Positions 24,778 to 34,530 of a DNA stretch of 64,000 bases are shown one piece after another. The DNA is from Betaproteobacteria bacterium (GTDB taxonomy: Bacteria; Pseudomonadota; Gammaproteobacteria; Burkholderiales; Burkholderiaceae_C). How positions within the stretch are numbered: the stretch's first letter is position 1; the number at the start of each line of letters is the position of its first letter. The stretch spans positions 1-64,000 of the forward strand of contig VGHB01000005.1 in the NCBI GenBank assembly GCA_016868355.1. Reading direction: 5' to 3'. The notes beneath the pieces were generated by a model. That model ran no database searches and was not told the DNA's origin. It worked only from the letters and a program-made list of their open reading frames with translations. The translations under genes and the position numbers were made by a program.

Positions 24778-26916
24778 ATGACCCGCAAGCTTTTCGTCAC
24801 CACCGCCCTGCCCTACGCCAATGGGCCCTTCCACATCGGCCACATGATGGAGTACATCCAGGCCGACACCTGGGTGCGGGCACAACGCATGATGGGCTCG
24901 GAGGTCGACTTCGTGTGCGCTGACGACGCCCATGGCGCACCCATCATGATCGCCGCGGACAAGGCCAGGAAAACCCCGCAACAGTACGTGGCCGACATTG
25001 CCGCAGGGCGCTCGCGCTACCTGCAGGGCTTTCACATCGAGTTTGACAACTGGCACAGCACCGATGCGCCAGAGAACCACGCTTTGGCTCAGTCCGTGTA
25101 CCGGGCACTCAAGGCACAGAACCTGATCGAAGCCCGCACGATCGAGCAGTTCTTCGACCCCGACAAGGGCATGTTCCTGCCCGACCGCTTCATCAAGGGC
25201 GAATGCCCCAAGTGCGGCGCCCAGGATCAATATGGTGACAACTGCGAGGCCTGTGGCGCGGTCTATCAGCCCACCGAACTGAAGAAGCCTTACTCGGCCT
25301 TGTCCGGCGCCACGCCGGTGCTGCGTACCAGCGAGCACTACTTCTTCAAGTTATCTGACCCGCGCTGCGTGGAGTTCTTGCAGGCCTGGACCCAGGATGG
25401 GCGCCTGCAGCCCGAAGTGGCCAACAAGGTGAAGGAATGGTTCACCCGCGATGAAGCCGGCAACATCAACCTGGGCGACTGGGACATCTCGCGCGATGCG
25501 CCTTACTTCGGCATCGAGATCCCTGATGCGCCGGGCAAGTACTTCTATGTGTGGCTGGATGCCCCCGTGGGCTACCTGGCGTCCTTAAAAAACCTGTTGG
25601 ACCGCCGCGGCGTGGACTTCGAGGCCTACATGGCCGACCCCGCGAGGGAGCAGGTGCACTTTATCGGCAAGGACATCGTCACCTTCCACGCCCTGTTCTG
25701 GCCGGCCATGCTGCGGTTCAGCGGCCGCAAGGTGCCCACGGCGGTGCATGTGCACGGCTTTCTCACTGTCAACAATGGCGAGAAGATGAGCAAGAGCCGT
25801 GGCACCGGCTTGAGCCCCTTGCGCTACCTGGATCTGGGCCTGAACCCCGAGTGGCTGCGCTACTACCTGAGCGCCAAGCTCAACGCGCGGGTAGAGGACA
25901 TCGACTTCAGCGCGGACGACTTTGTGCAGCGGGTGAATGCCGACTTGGTGGGCAAGTACATCAATATCGCCTCGCGCGCAGCGGGCTTTATCAGCAAGCG
26001 CTTCGGCGGCCGGCTCACCGACCGGCTTGGCGGTGACGGCGCCGAACTCTTGGCCGCGCTGCGCGCACACCGCAACACCGTGGGCATGCTGTACGCCGAG
26101 CGCGAGTTCGGCAAGGCCGTTCGCGAAATCATGGCCCTGGCCGACCGAGTCAACGGCTACGTCGATCAGAACAAGCCCTGGGAACTGGCCAAGCAAGAGG
26201 GCCAAGACGCCCTGCTGCACGAAGTGTGCTCGGTGTGCATAGAGGCCTTTCGCGTGCTGACGATTTACCTCAAGCCTATGCTGCCGGCACTGGCCGCGCG
26301 GGTGGAGTCGTTCCTCCAGGTGCCCGCACAGCAATTGGCCGATGCGGGCAAGCCCTTGGGCGCCCACACGATTGGCGTGTACGAACACCTCATGCAGCGG
26401 GTGGACCCCAAGCAGATGGAGGCGCTTTTCGAAGCGCCGGCCGAGCCAGCGGCCACCGCCGAAGGCTCAGCCGGTGAGGGTGCCCGTGCGGGTGCCATCC
26501 GTGCGGCTGCCTTCGCGGATACGGCGCTCTCGGGCGGTACCGCCCTGCCTTTGCCCGGGGGGGAGGCTCTGGCTCCCGCCATCACCATCGACGAGTTCTT
26601 CAAGGTTGACCTGCGGGTGGCCCGCATCGAAAGGGCCGAGGCAGTGCAAGGCAGCACCAAGCTCCTTCGCCTGACGCTGGATGTGGGCGAGGGTAGCCTG
26701 CGTAACGTGTTCAGCGGCATTGCCTCGGCCTACAAGCCCGAGGACATACAGGGCAAGCTCACCGTGGTGGTGGCCAATCTGGCGCCGCGCAAGATGAAGT
26801 TTGGGGTTAGCGAAGGTATGGTGCTGGCCGCCAGCCATGCCGATGAAAAGGCCGAACCGGGCATCTTCGTGCTCGAACCCTGGCCTGGTGCTCAGCCGGG
26901 TATGCGCATCCGCTAA
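24778..26916 (+). CDS. metG: Methionyl-tRNA synthetase
   Basis: Charges tRNA(Met). The 712-residue form carries the class I signature FHIGHM near residue 19, a zinc knuckle [19 protein letters not shown], the KMSKSRG loop and the anticodon-binding helical domain. After an Ala/Gly-rich linker (about residues 545-600) comes a C-terminal tRNA-binding OB-fold ([25 protein letters not shown]). The start at 24778 ([16 protein letters not shown]) fits the family; a start 48 bp upstream is open but adds unconserved residues. It is divergent from apbC. Confidence 0.97.
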   Translation: MTRKLFVTTALPYANGPFHIGHMMEYIQADTWVRAQRMMGSEVDFVCADDAHGAPIMIAADKARKTPQQYVADIAAGRSRYLQGFHIEFDNWHSTDAPENHALAQSVYRALKAQNLIEARTIEQFFDPDKGMFLPDRFIKGECPKCGAQDQYGDNCEACGAVYQPTELKKPYSALSGATPVLRTSEHYFFKLSDPRCVEFLQAWTQDGRLQPEVANKVKEWFTRDEAGNINLGDWDISRDAPYFGIEIPDAPGKYFYVWLDAPVGYLASLKNLLDRRGVDFEAYMADPAREQVHFIGKDIVTFHALFWPAMLRFSGRKVPTAVHVHGFLTVNNGEKMSKSRGTGLSPLRYLDLGLNPEWLRYYLSAKLNARVEDIDFSADDFVQRVNADLVGKYINIASRAAGFISKRFGGRLTDRLGGDGAELLAALRAHRNTVGMLYAEREFGKAVREIMALADRVNGYVDQNKPWELAKQEGQDALLHEVCSVCIEAFRVLTIYLKPMLPALAARVESFLQVPAQQLADAGKPLGAHTIGVYEHLMQRVDPKQMEALFEAPAEPAATAEGSAGEGARAGAIRAAAFADTALSGGTALPLPGGEALAPAITIDEFFKVDLRVARIERAEAVQGSTKLLRLTLDVGEGSLRNVFSGIASAYKPEDIQGKLTVVVANLAPRKMKFGVSEGMVLAASHADEKAEPGIFVLEPWPGAQPGMRIR

Positions 26917-26934
26917 GGGCCCGCAGCGCGGGCC
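26917..26934 (+). terminator. Hairpin downstream of metG
   Basis: GGCCCGC (26918-26924) pairs with GCGGGCC (26928-26934) around a three-base AGC loop, starting right after the metG stop codon. There is no following T run, so intrinsic termination is uncertain; it could equally be a transcript-end stabilising hairpin. Confidence 0.4.
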
Positions 26935-27002
26935 TGCAGCGGCCCCAGCCGAGACTAAAATGGCGGGTTGCGCCGGATAGCCCGGCTGCGAGGATTCTCA
27001 CC

Positions 27003-27206
27003 ATGCCGCTGTTCTGGAAACCCTATCAGTCTGATGTGACGCAGTTCATCGAGTCGCTCAAGCAGGCCAAGCCCACGTTGGAGCATGAACAGCGCGAAGG
27101 CCGCGCCCTGTTGTGGGACAGGGCCATCGACCGCGAACAACTGGCGCAGGCCCGACAGGCCCGCGTGCCCCAGCAGGCCTACGTCTACCAAACCAAGGCC
27201 CGCTGA
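27003..27206 (+). CDS. DUF3460 small protein
   Basis: A 67-residue protein of DUF3460, a family of short betaproteobacterial proteins of unknown function. The conserved pattern is MPLFWKPYQSDVTQFIESLK at the start and LLWDRAIDREQLAQARQARVPQQAYVYQ at the end. No signal or membrane segment is seen. It sits between metG and scpA on the same strand, the usual place in this group of bacteria, and its stop lies 5 bp before the proposed scpA start. Confidence 0.85.
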   Translation: MPLFWKPYQSDVTQFIESLKQAKPTLEHEQREGRALLWDRAIDREQLAQARQARVPQQAYVYQTKAR

Positions 27207-27211
27207 ACGCC

Positions 27212-28144
27212 GTGGAAACACCCGCAGGCGACAGCGCCGTGCCCCAGGCGCCGCGCGAGCCGCCTGAAGCGGTGGCGCTGCCTGGGGAGCTGGCCCAGGC
27301 CGCAGTGCCCGAGCCCGATCACAGCCTCAAGCCCGACCCCGCCGCAAAGCCCCTGGAAGTGGACCATGTGGCGGTGGCCCGCTTATACGGTGAACCTTTG
27401 TTTGCGCTGCCCACCGATCTGTACATCCCACCCGATGCGCTGGAGGTGTTCCTGGAGGCCTTCGAAGGCCCCCTGGACCTGCTGCTGTACCTGATCCGCA
27501 AGCAGAACTTCAATATCCTGGACATTCCGCTGGCCGATGTGACGCGGCAGTACCTGGCCTATGTGGACCAGATCCGCCGGCGCAATTTGGAATTGGCCAG
27601 CGAGTACCTGCTGATGGCGGCCATGCTCATTGAACTCAAGAGCCGTATGCTCTTGCCGCCCAAAAAGAGCGAGAACGGCAGTGAGCCTGAAGACCCGAGG
27701 GCCGAACTGGCACGCCGCCTGCTGGAGTACGAGCAAGTGAAGCTGGCTGCAGCCCGCATCGATGAGCTGCCGGTGATCGGGCGCGATTTCCTGAAGGCAC
27801 AGGTCACCATTGAGCAGACTGCAGCGGTGCGGCTGCCCGGTGTCAGACCACTGGACCTGCAGGAAGCCTGGCGCGACATCCTGATGCGCGCCAAGCTCAA
27901 CCAACACCACAAAATTAGCCGGGAGCAGCTTTCGGTACGCGAATACATGGGCATGGTTCTGCGGCGCTTGCAGGGCCAGCGTTTCATCGAGTTCGCCGAC
28001 CTGTTCGATACCCAGGCCAGCGCACCCGTGGTTGTGGTGACCTTTATCGCCTTACTCGAACTGGCCCGCGAACACCTGCTGGAAATCACACAGGCCGAGG
28101 CTTTTGCTCCCATCTACGTTCGGCTGGCCTATCAGCCCAGCTGA
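27212..28144 (+). CDS. scpA: Segregation and condensation protein A
   Basis: Kleisin subunit that links the two heads of the SMC condensin and organises chromosome segregation. The core from about residue 70 reads LEVFLEAFEGPLDLLLYLIRKQNFNILDIPLADVTRQYL, followed by ASEYLLMAAMLIELKSRMLLPPK. The C-terminal winged helix includes FIALLELAREHLLEITQAEAFAPIYVRL. The first 65 residues are Pro/Ala/Glu-rich and not conserved. The start is set at GTG 27212, 5 bp after the DUF3460 stop; the frame is open upstream through DUF3460, so the exact start is uncertain. scpB is not in the window. Confidence 0.9.
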   Translation: METPAGDSAVPQAPREPPEAVALPGELAQAAVPEPDHSLKPDPAAKPLEVDHVAVARLYGEPLFALPTDLYIPPDALEVFLEAFEGPLDLLLYLIRKQNFNILDIPLADVTRQYLAYVDQIRRRNLELASEYLLMAAMLIELKSRMLLPPKKSENGSEPEDPRAELARRLLEYEQVKLAAARIDELPVIGRDFLKAQVTIEQTAAVRLPGVRPLDLQEAWRDILMRAKLNQHHKISREQLSVREYMGMVLRRLQGQRFIEFADLFDTQASAPVVVVTFIALLELAREHLLEITQAEAFAPIYVRLAYQPS

Positions 28145-28150
28145 AGGGCT

Positions 28151-28924
28151 TCAGAACGAGCGGTGCACATAGGTGCTGACAGGCGGGCGCATCGGCAGGT
28201 GACCGTTGTGGCCCAACGCGCTGGGTGGGGTCATCAGGTGACTGACCGCGAGCACCGCCTGTGTGCGCGAGCTCACGCCCAGCACCCGCAGCAGTGAAGC
28301 CACGTGGTCCTTCACCGTCTCTACCGATAGCTTCAGTTGCCGCGCGATGAGCTTGTTGGGCTGCCCTTGTAACAGCAACTGCAAGACCTCTGACTGCCGG
28401 GGCGTGAGCTTGAGCTGCGACAAACCACCCGCATTCGGGGGCACGCTCACCGGTGGGGCCGGCGTATGCACCGGCCGCGTGCTGGGCCACCACATGGATT
28501 GCAGGCTCGGCGCGCTGGGCTCCATGGTCTGGCGCAAGGCGCCGGCTGGCACATAGACACCACCGGACATCAGCATGCGCAGGGCCTGCAACTGCAGCTC
28601 CAGTGCGGTGCGCTTGGGAATGAAGCCCGCCGCACCAGCGTCTAGGGCCCGCATCACCTCACCCACCGTCTCTGAGGCCGAAATGACCGCCACCCGCATG
28701 GCAGGGTGGCTTTGGCGCCATTGAGCCAACAAGGACAGGCCATCGGCATCGGGAAGCTGCAGGTCCACCAGCGCCAGGTCCACCGGGCCCTGGTCGTCCA
28801 GGCAGCACTTGGCTTGTTCGGCGCTGGCAGCACTCAGTACCGTGACGTCGCAGCCCAGCGATTGGATCAGGGTCTCCAGGGCGCAGCGTTCCAGGGGATG
28901 GTCGTCCACCAACAGCATCTTCAT
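28151..28924 (-). CDS. NarL/LuxR-type response regulator
   Basis: A 257-residue two-component regulator. The receiver begins MKMKMLLVDDHPLERCALETLIQSLG; the phospho-acceptor Asp is in VDLALVDLQLPDADG, and SASETVGEVMRALDAGAAGFIPKRT follows. A Pro-rich linker (about 130-180) joins a LuxR HTH: LTPRQSEVLQLLLQGQPNKLIARQLKLSVETVKDHVASLL. The start at 28924 has GGAG 6 bp upstream. No sensor kinase lies beside it, so its signal and targets are unknown. It is convergent with scpA (6 bp gap). Confidence 0.9.
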   Translation of the reverse strand: MKMLLVDDHPLERCALETLIQSLGCDVTVLSAASAEQAKCCLDDQGPVDLALVDLQLPDADGLSLLAQWRQSHPAMRVAVISASETVGEVMRALDAGAAGFIPKRTALELQLQALRMLMSGGVYVPAGALRQTMEPSAPSLQSMWWPSTRPVHTPAPPVSVPPNAGGLSQLKLTPRQSEVLQLLLQGQPNKLIARQLKLSVETVKDHVASLLRVLGVSSRTQAVLAVSHLMTPPSALGHNGHLPMRPPVSTYVHRSF

Positions 28925-28970
28925 CTTCAACTCCTTGACCCGGCTGCACACAGAGCCGGTTTGAAAGATG

Positions 28971-29177
28971 CTAGGGGGCCTGCTCGGGCAGGTACACCCC
29001 TCGTACCAGGGGGAACCTCCAACTTGGGGGAAGTAGCCCGCCTAAGGCCCCTTTGCGAGGCCCCTTTATCAGGGGTGTGGCCGCGGCGCCAAAGCCACTG
29101 AGAAATCCACTCTTGGCCAAGCCCACCAGCAAGACCGCAGCCGTGGCCCAGATGTAGAACTGCGGGTCGGCGATCAT
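28971..29177 (-). pseudogene. 5' fragment of a TauE/SafE-type membrane exporter gene
   Basis: Minus-strand translation from 29177 begins MIADPQFYIWATAAVLLVGLA and continues KSGFLSGFGAAATPLIKG. This matches the first helix and Gly-rich loop of sulfite exporter TauE/SafE proteins (about 250 residues when complete). After about 38 residues the similarity stops and the frame continues with unrelated sequence. Only the start of the gene survives. The segment 29040-29090 contains two copies of GGCCCCTTT, possibly marking the deletion joint. Confidence 0.6.
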
Positions 29178-29190
29178 CCACAATGCCCTT

Positions 29191-29622
29191 ATGTTTGCCC
29201 CGTCACAACAGGATGTCCGCCGCTTTTTTTGCGAAACCTGGCGCCGCCAGCGCCAAGGCCTGCCGCTGGACACTATGCAGACCAAGGCCGCGCCTTGGCT
29301 GGCACTGCACCCCGAGTATGACGGCGATCTGGCTGACGAAGCCGCCGCGCTGGCAGCCGTCTACACCGTCGAAGAGGGGCGCACCAACCCCTTCTTGCAC
29401 CTGAGCATGCACCTGAGCTTGGTTGAGCAGGTGGACATCGACCAGCCTCGCGGCATTCGACAAGCCTTCGAGGCACTGAGAGACCGCCGGGGCAGCGAAC
29501 ATGAGGCTCACCATCAGATGATGGACTGTTTGGGCGAAATGATCTGGGCCTCGCAACGCAGCGGACTGCCGCCCGATGGGCAGGCCTACCTGGACTGCGT
29601 GCGGCGGCGCAGCCGCGGTTGA
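29191..29622 (+). CDS. DUF1841 family protein
   Basis: A 143-residue protein of DUF1841, found in beta- and gammaproteobacteria and of unknown function. Typical segments are MFAPSQQDVRRFFCETWRR, NPFLHLSMHLSLVEQVDIDQPRGIR and EHEAHHQMMDCLGEMIWASQRSGLPPDGQAYLDCVRR. The His-rich HxxxHxxMMxCLGE stretch could bind a metal, but this is inference. No signal peptide or membrane segment is present. Confidence 0.87.
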   Translation: MFAPSQQDVRRFFCETWRRQRQGLPLDTMQTKAAPWLALHPEYDGDLADEAAALAAVYTVEEGRTNPFLHLSMHLSLVEQVDIDQPRGIRQAFEALRDRRGSEHEAHHQMMDCLGEMIWASQRSGLPPDGQAYLDCVRRRSRG

Positions 29623-29631
29623 AGCTGTACG

Positions 29632-32230
29632 CTACTGCGCAGCCCGGCGCAAGGTGTCTACCACCGGCCGTCGCCAAATCGCGCGCAGGCCCCATGCACC
29701 GGCCCACCAAGCCAACAGCGCACCGGCCACCGTGCCGACCAAGGGCACCCAGGGGCTGGGCGCCCAGTTGAATTCAAAAACCGATCGGGCCAACACCGCG
29801 CCGATGGCCATGGCCACACAAGAGGCCAGCAGGCCCGACAAGGCCCCCACGCCCAGCAACTCGGCTCGCTGCATGCGCTGAAGCAGTTGGCTGCGCGCGC
29901 CCAAGGCACGCATCACCGCATACTCGCGCACGCGGGCTTCTCGAGTGGCGGTGATGGTGGCCACCAACACCAACAGCCCCGAGGCCAGGGTGAAGGCAAA
30001 CAGGAACTCCACCGCGCTGATGACCTGGTTGAGCACCTGCTGCACCTGCGCCACCGAAGCCGAAATGTCCACGTTGGTGATGTTCGGAAAGGCTTGCAAC
30101 AAGGCGCGGTCTATGGCCTGGGCGGTAGCGGCGGGCATAGGCGCCTTGAAGGCGCTGATGTAGGTGCTGGGCACACCCCCCAGCTCGGCATGCGGAAACA
30201 GCACAAAGAAGTTCACCCGCATCGAACCCCACTCCACCTTGCGCATGGAGGTGATGCGGCCTTCACGCACGATGCCGGCAATGTCGAACTGCAGCCGGTC
30301 GCCCAGCCGAAGGTTCAAGGTCTGGGCCAGGCCCTCTTCAACGCTTAAGGCATCGGCTTCTTCGGGCGTCCAGCGGCCGGCCGACACCGCGTTGTGTGTG
30401 GGCAGCTCCGGGGTGTGGCTGAGGTTGAACTCACGCTCGACCAGACGCTGCGCGCGGTCGCTGTTGAAAGAACCAGGCCGGATGGGCTGGCCATTGATGC
30501 CCACCAATCGGCCACGGATCATGGGATACCAGTCGTAGCCCTGCACACCCGCATCTTTGAGCTGCTGCTCAAACGCTGCTGACTGTTCGGGTTGGATGTT
30601 GATGATGAAGCGGTTGGGCGCATCTGGCGGCGTGGCCGACCGCCAACTGGCCACCAAGTCGGTGCGCAGCAGCACCAACAGCACCAGCGACAACAGACCC
30701 ACCGACAAGGCACTGACCTGAAGAACCGAAAAGCCCGGCCGCGCGGCCAATTGCCGCGTGGCCATGACCAGAGCCTGCCACCGCCCCGCTGAGCGCAGGC
30801 GCGGCACCAAACAGCGCAAGGCCCACATGGCCAGGGCAGCCAAGCCTGCGAAGAAGAGCAAGGCCAAGGCAAAACCGCCCACTGTCATCAGGCCCAAGCG
30901 CAGGTCGGAAGACACCGCCAACAGCAAAGCCCCAAAGCTCCAACAGCAAAGCCCCAAAGCTCAATACACCCGCACCCAACACCCCCAGCGAAAACGCTCT
31001 GGGGCGGCCAACATCACGCCGGATCACCCGCAGGGGCGGCACTTGGGCCAGCTGCAGCACTGGCGGTAACCCAAAGCCCATCAACAACACCCAGCCCAAG
31101 GCTGCGGCCAGCAGGCCCGGCTGCGGGCTGACACCGGGCAAGGTTGTTTTGACCAACCCGGCCAACAAGGCGACGAAACCGTGGTGCACCAACCAACCCA
31201 GGGCCACTCCAGTTGCACAAGCCACCAAGCCCACCAAGGCGAACTCAAGCGCATAGAGTGTGGCAATTTCTCGCTGGTGCAGACCCAAGACTCGCAACAG
31301 GGCGCAGTCGTCGAGGTGGCGGTCGGTGAAGTCGCGCGCGGCGATGCCCACCGCTACTGCAGCCAGCAAAGCTGAGAGCAGGGCCACCAGGGTCAAGAAC
31401 TTTTCTGCACGGTCCAGGGTCTGGCGCATCTCGGGGCGCCCGGCTTCCAGGCTGTCGATGCGCACCCCTCGAAGGCCCTGCTGGTCGATGCTGCTTTCAA
31501 TGGATTGCCGCAGGCTGCCCAGCACTTGCGCGGCGCGGCTGCGCCCCAGTGTGTCGGGGGCCATCACCATCAAGCGGTAGGTCACGCGGCTGGCAGGCTG
31601 GATCAGCCCTGTGGCCGGTAGATCCTGTTCATGCAACATGACCCGCGGGGAAAAACTCATGAAGCCCGCACCACGGTCGGGTTCATTGAGGATGGCCCGT
31701 TCAATACGCAGCTGCGCGTCGCCCAACAGCAGCAGGTCGCCCACCGCCAGGTTCAGGCCGTCCAACAGCGGCGCATCCACCCAAACCACGCCCGGCTGGG
31801 GCCCCCGTGCCACGACCGACTCCAGGCCTTGCGCGTCGCGCACCGTCAGGCGGCCGCGCAAGGGGTAGGCGCCAGCCACCGCCTTCACGGCCACCAAGCG
31901 AAACTCGCCGCCTTGCTCCTGCGGCGCGCGGGCCATGCTGGGAAAGCTCACAGCGCGTGCGATTCGCAAACCCTGCTCGGTGGCCGCTTGGGCCCATGCC
32001 GCCGGCAAGGGCTGATCACCCGACACCGCAAGGTCGCCACCCAAGAGCTGGCCCGCATCACGGGACAGGCCAGCCTGCAGCCGGTCGGCGAAAAAGCTCA
32101 CAGCCGACAAGGCGGCCACCGCTAAGACCACTGCCAAGGCCAGCAGCCTCAATTCGCCAGCGCGGAAGTCGCGCCATGTTTGGCGCCAGGCCAGCAGGGC
32201 CAAGGGGGGGCGATCGCGCACGGTGTTCAT
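29632..32230 (-). pseudogene. Frameshifted FtsX-like ABC transporter permease (YbbP type)
   Basis: A permease of about 830 residues split into two frames. The first part, MNTVRDRPPLALLAWRQTWRDF, has an N-terminal helix, a large periplasmic MacB-type domain and FtsX helices, and stays in frame to about 30963. The second part resumes with LLLAVSSDLRLGLMTVGG and runs to a second FtsX domain ending VVDTLRRAAQ. The break lies at a perfect 22-bp tandem duplication (30919-30962). Removing one copy restores ...VLSFGALLLAVSSDL... in a single frame. The intact protein would resemble E. coli YbbP. The partner ATPase (YbbA-like) is not seen nearby. Either a recent inactivation or a sequencing/assembly error. 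Confidence 0.88.
30919..30962. repeat. 22-bp perfect tandem duplication causing a frameshift
   Basis: Two identical adjacent 22-bp copies, 30919-30940 and 30941-30962, each beginning CAACAGCAAAG and ending CCCCAAAGCTC. The preceding base is also shared, so the identity extends to 23 bp at an offset of 22. Since 22 is not a multiple of three, the duplication shifts the frame of the FtsX-like permease gene. Perfect identity implies it is recent or slipping actively. Confidence 0.95.
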
Positions 32231-32803
32231 CCTTGAATGATGCATCCAATTGGCCGCAACGGTCGGGCGTGGGGATGCTGCTGGCGGCTGCACAGCATTC
32301 AGCGGTCTGTGGTTTTGGCGGAATCGACCCCCCGTCTGCGCATGCTGCGCTACCTGTGGCTCGGCGGGTATGTGCCGGTCTTGCCCCTAGCCTGTCACCC
32401 TGCCTGGGCGCCGCAGGTGCTGATGGCGCCGGGCGCGGCGCTGGCACCGCTGGCGGATGAAGGCGTGTGGCTTTTGATCAGTGTCAGCATCACACACAAG
32501 CTGCACTTGTTCATGTGCAATCTTCAGCCCACGGACATTCCGTAAATCGCTGAGAGCCGGGCGTATCGGCAGTGGTGGCAAGAATGCAGCCAAGCCAGCG
32601 ATTGGCCAGCCCTGTGCGCTCATCGCACGCAGGCCCCGCATGCGGTGGACATGCACCCCACCGATGAGCACCGGCTACCCTTTTGCCTGGCCGCAGGCTG
32701 AGGTGCGGCCCTCGCCTGCCACGCCCGCCGCGTTCGTGAGAGCGCACAGCATGGGGTAGTCAGTAGGGATGCATATGCCTTTTGATGGGGCTAGGATGGG
32801 CGC
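32231..32803. other. 573-bp region without a recognisable gene
   Basis: Between the start of the leftward permease gene and the rightward acyl-CoA dehydrogenase gene. Short open frames exist on both strands but none resembles a family I know, and none has a clear ribosome-binding site. A rightward stretch around 32560-32700 (reading YRQWWQECSQASDWPALC, then HRTQAPHAVDMHPTDEH) looks somewhat protein-like but is cut by stops upstream, so it could be gene debris. The region must also hold the promoters of both flanking genes; none could be identified. Confidence 0.5.
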
Positions 32804-33976
32804 ATGAATTTCGCACTGACCCCCGAATTGCAGACTTTGCAGGCGCGTGTGCGCCGCTTTATCGCCGACGAGATCATGCCGCTGGAGGGCGATCCGCGTT
32901 GGGGCGACCATGGCCCGAGGGAAGACTTTCGGCTGGAGCTGGTGGCGCGGGCCAAGGCTGCAGGTCTGCTGGCGCCCCATGTTTCGATGCACTACGGCGG
33001 GATGGGCCTGGACCACCGCAGCCGCGCGGTTGTGTTCGAGGAAGCCGGCTACTCCACGCTTGGCCCCTTGGCGATGAACCTGTTTGCGCCGGACGAAGGC
33101 AATATGCACTTGATGGAGGTGGTGGCCACGGCAGAGCAGAAGGACCGCTGGCTGGCGCCGCTGGCCTCTGGTCAGATGCGGTCTTGCTTTTGCATGACCG
33201 AGCCACCCCCGGGCGCGGGCTCAGACCCGTCGATGCTGCAGACCACGGCCACACCGGTGGAAGACGCGCACGGCGCAGGCTGGCTGATCAACGGACGCAA
33301 GTGGCTGATCACCGGTGCGCAGGGTGCGGGCTTTGCCATCATCATGGCGCGCTTGCCCGATGGTTCGGCCACGATGTTTCTGGCCGACATGCACGCGCCA
33401 GGCATCACGGTGGAGCGGCAAATGGACTCCCTGGACCGCTGCTTCCCCGGCGGGCACTGCGTGGTGAGATTCAACAATCTGCGGGTGGGACCGGACGCGG
33501 TGCTGGGTGAACTGGGCAAGGGCTTTCGCTACGCCCAGGTGCGCTTGGCCCCTGCGCGCCTGACCCACTGCATGCGCTGGCTGGGTGCGGCCCGGCGCGC
33601 GCACGACGTGGCCGTGGCCCACGCTCGCAGCCGTACGGCCTTTGGCAAGCCCTTGGGCGAGCACGAGGGCGTGGGCTTCATGCTGGCAGACAACGAACTG
33701 GACCTGCACACCGCGCGCTTGTCGATCTGGCATTGCGCCTGGGTGCTGGACCAGGGTGGCAAGGCCAACACCGAGTCGAGCATGACCAAGGTCATCTCTT
33801 CAGAGGCGATTTACCGCATCGTCGACCGCTGCGTGCAAGTCCTGGGTGGCCAAGGGGTGACCGGCGAAACCATCGTGGAGCGCATCTGGCGCGATGTGCG
33901 ACCATTTCGCATCTACGACGGCCCAAGTGAGGTGCACCGCTGGAGCCTGGCCAAAAAGCTGATGGCCGCGGGGTAA
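32804..33976 (+). CDS. Acyl-CoA dehydrogenase (ACAD10/11-like group)
   Basis: A 390-residue FAD flavoprotein that introduces an alpha-beta double bond into an acyl-CoA. N-terminal domain: FALTPELQTLQARVRRFIADEIMP. Middle domain: CFCMTEPPPGAGSDPS and WLINGRKWLITGA. C-terminal domain: SRTAFGKPLGEHEGV, QVLGGQGVTGE and RIYDGPSEVHRWSLAKKLM. Where MCAD-type enzymes have the catalytic Glu of YEG, this one has Asp (YDG), as in the ACAD10/11-like group. The acyl substrate is unknown. It is a single gene without obvious operon partners. Confidence 0.9.
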   Translation: MNFALTPELQTLQARVRRFIADEIMPLEGDPRWGDHGPREDFRLELVARAKAAGLLAPHVSMHYGGMGLDHRSRAVVFEEAGYSTLGPLAMNLFAPDEGNMHLMEVVATAEQKDRWLAPLASGQMRSCFCMTEPPPGAGSDPSMLQTTATPVEDAHGAGWLINGRKWLITGAQGAGFAIIMARLPDGSATMFLADMHAPGITVERQMDSLDRCFPGGHCVVRFNNLRVGPDAVLGELGKGFRYAQVRLAPARLTHCMRWLGAARRAHDVAVAHARSRTAFGKPLGEHEGVGFMLADNELDLHTARLSIWHCAWVLDQGGKANTESSMTKVISSEAIYRIVDRCVQVLGGQGVTGETIVERIWRDVRPFRIYDGPSEVHRWSLAKKLMAAG

Positions 33977-34100
33977 ACCAAACGCAACTCCGAAGGCGAT
34001 CGGCAGAAACTGGCCTTGCCGCTGGTTTGTACCCGTGCATCTAAAGAGGAATACAGCCCCTTCGCCCCCACCAATCTCTTGAAGAACGGCGCGAACAGCT

Positions 34101-34512
34101 GTGGCGGCCCGCTACCTGCTGGACACCGAAAACTGCATCGACCTGGTGAAACACCAGCCGCCGCAGGTGCGCAAGCGGTTTACGCAGCGTTTGATGGGTG
34201 ATGAGGTGATGTCGACCCTGACCTTGGCTGAGTTGGCCAATGGGGTGGCCCGATCAGGAACCGCGCGACAGGGCAAAGAAGCGCCCCTTCAAGCGCGGCT
34301 GAAAGAAGTCCCTGCCGTGGATCTTCATACCGCGGCTGCCTGCGCCTACAGGCCCCTGCGTGCAGGGCATGGCACCCGCAATCGGAACACGCTGGACAAA
34401 CTGATTGCAGCCCAGGCGCTGTCCCTTGGGGGTGACACTGGTCACCAACAACGAAGCCGACTTTCAGGACTTCGCGGGCCTGCGCGCCGAGAACGGGGTC
34501 GCCGGGTACTGA
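34101..34512 (+). pseudogene. Frameshifted PIN-domain toxin (VapC type)
   Basis: Starts ARYLLDTENCIDLVKHQPP, with the first PIN acidic residue in LLDT, then MSTLTLAELANGVARSG. It is in frame to LDKLIAAQALSLG near 34428. There a run of five G (34428-34432) shifts the frame; with one G fewer it continues GVTLVTNNEADFQDFAGLRAENGVAGY and stops at 34510-34512, the normal VapC end. The segment around 34345-34390 also looks damaged (PLRAGHGTRNRNTLDK, where APAIG appears in another frame). The nuclease is probably dead. Just upstream (about 34070-34120) another frame reads SLEERREQLWRP, perhaps the tail of a VapB-like antitoxin. Confidence 0.78.
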
Positions 34513-34530
34513 GCTGGGCGACCCTGGGGC

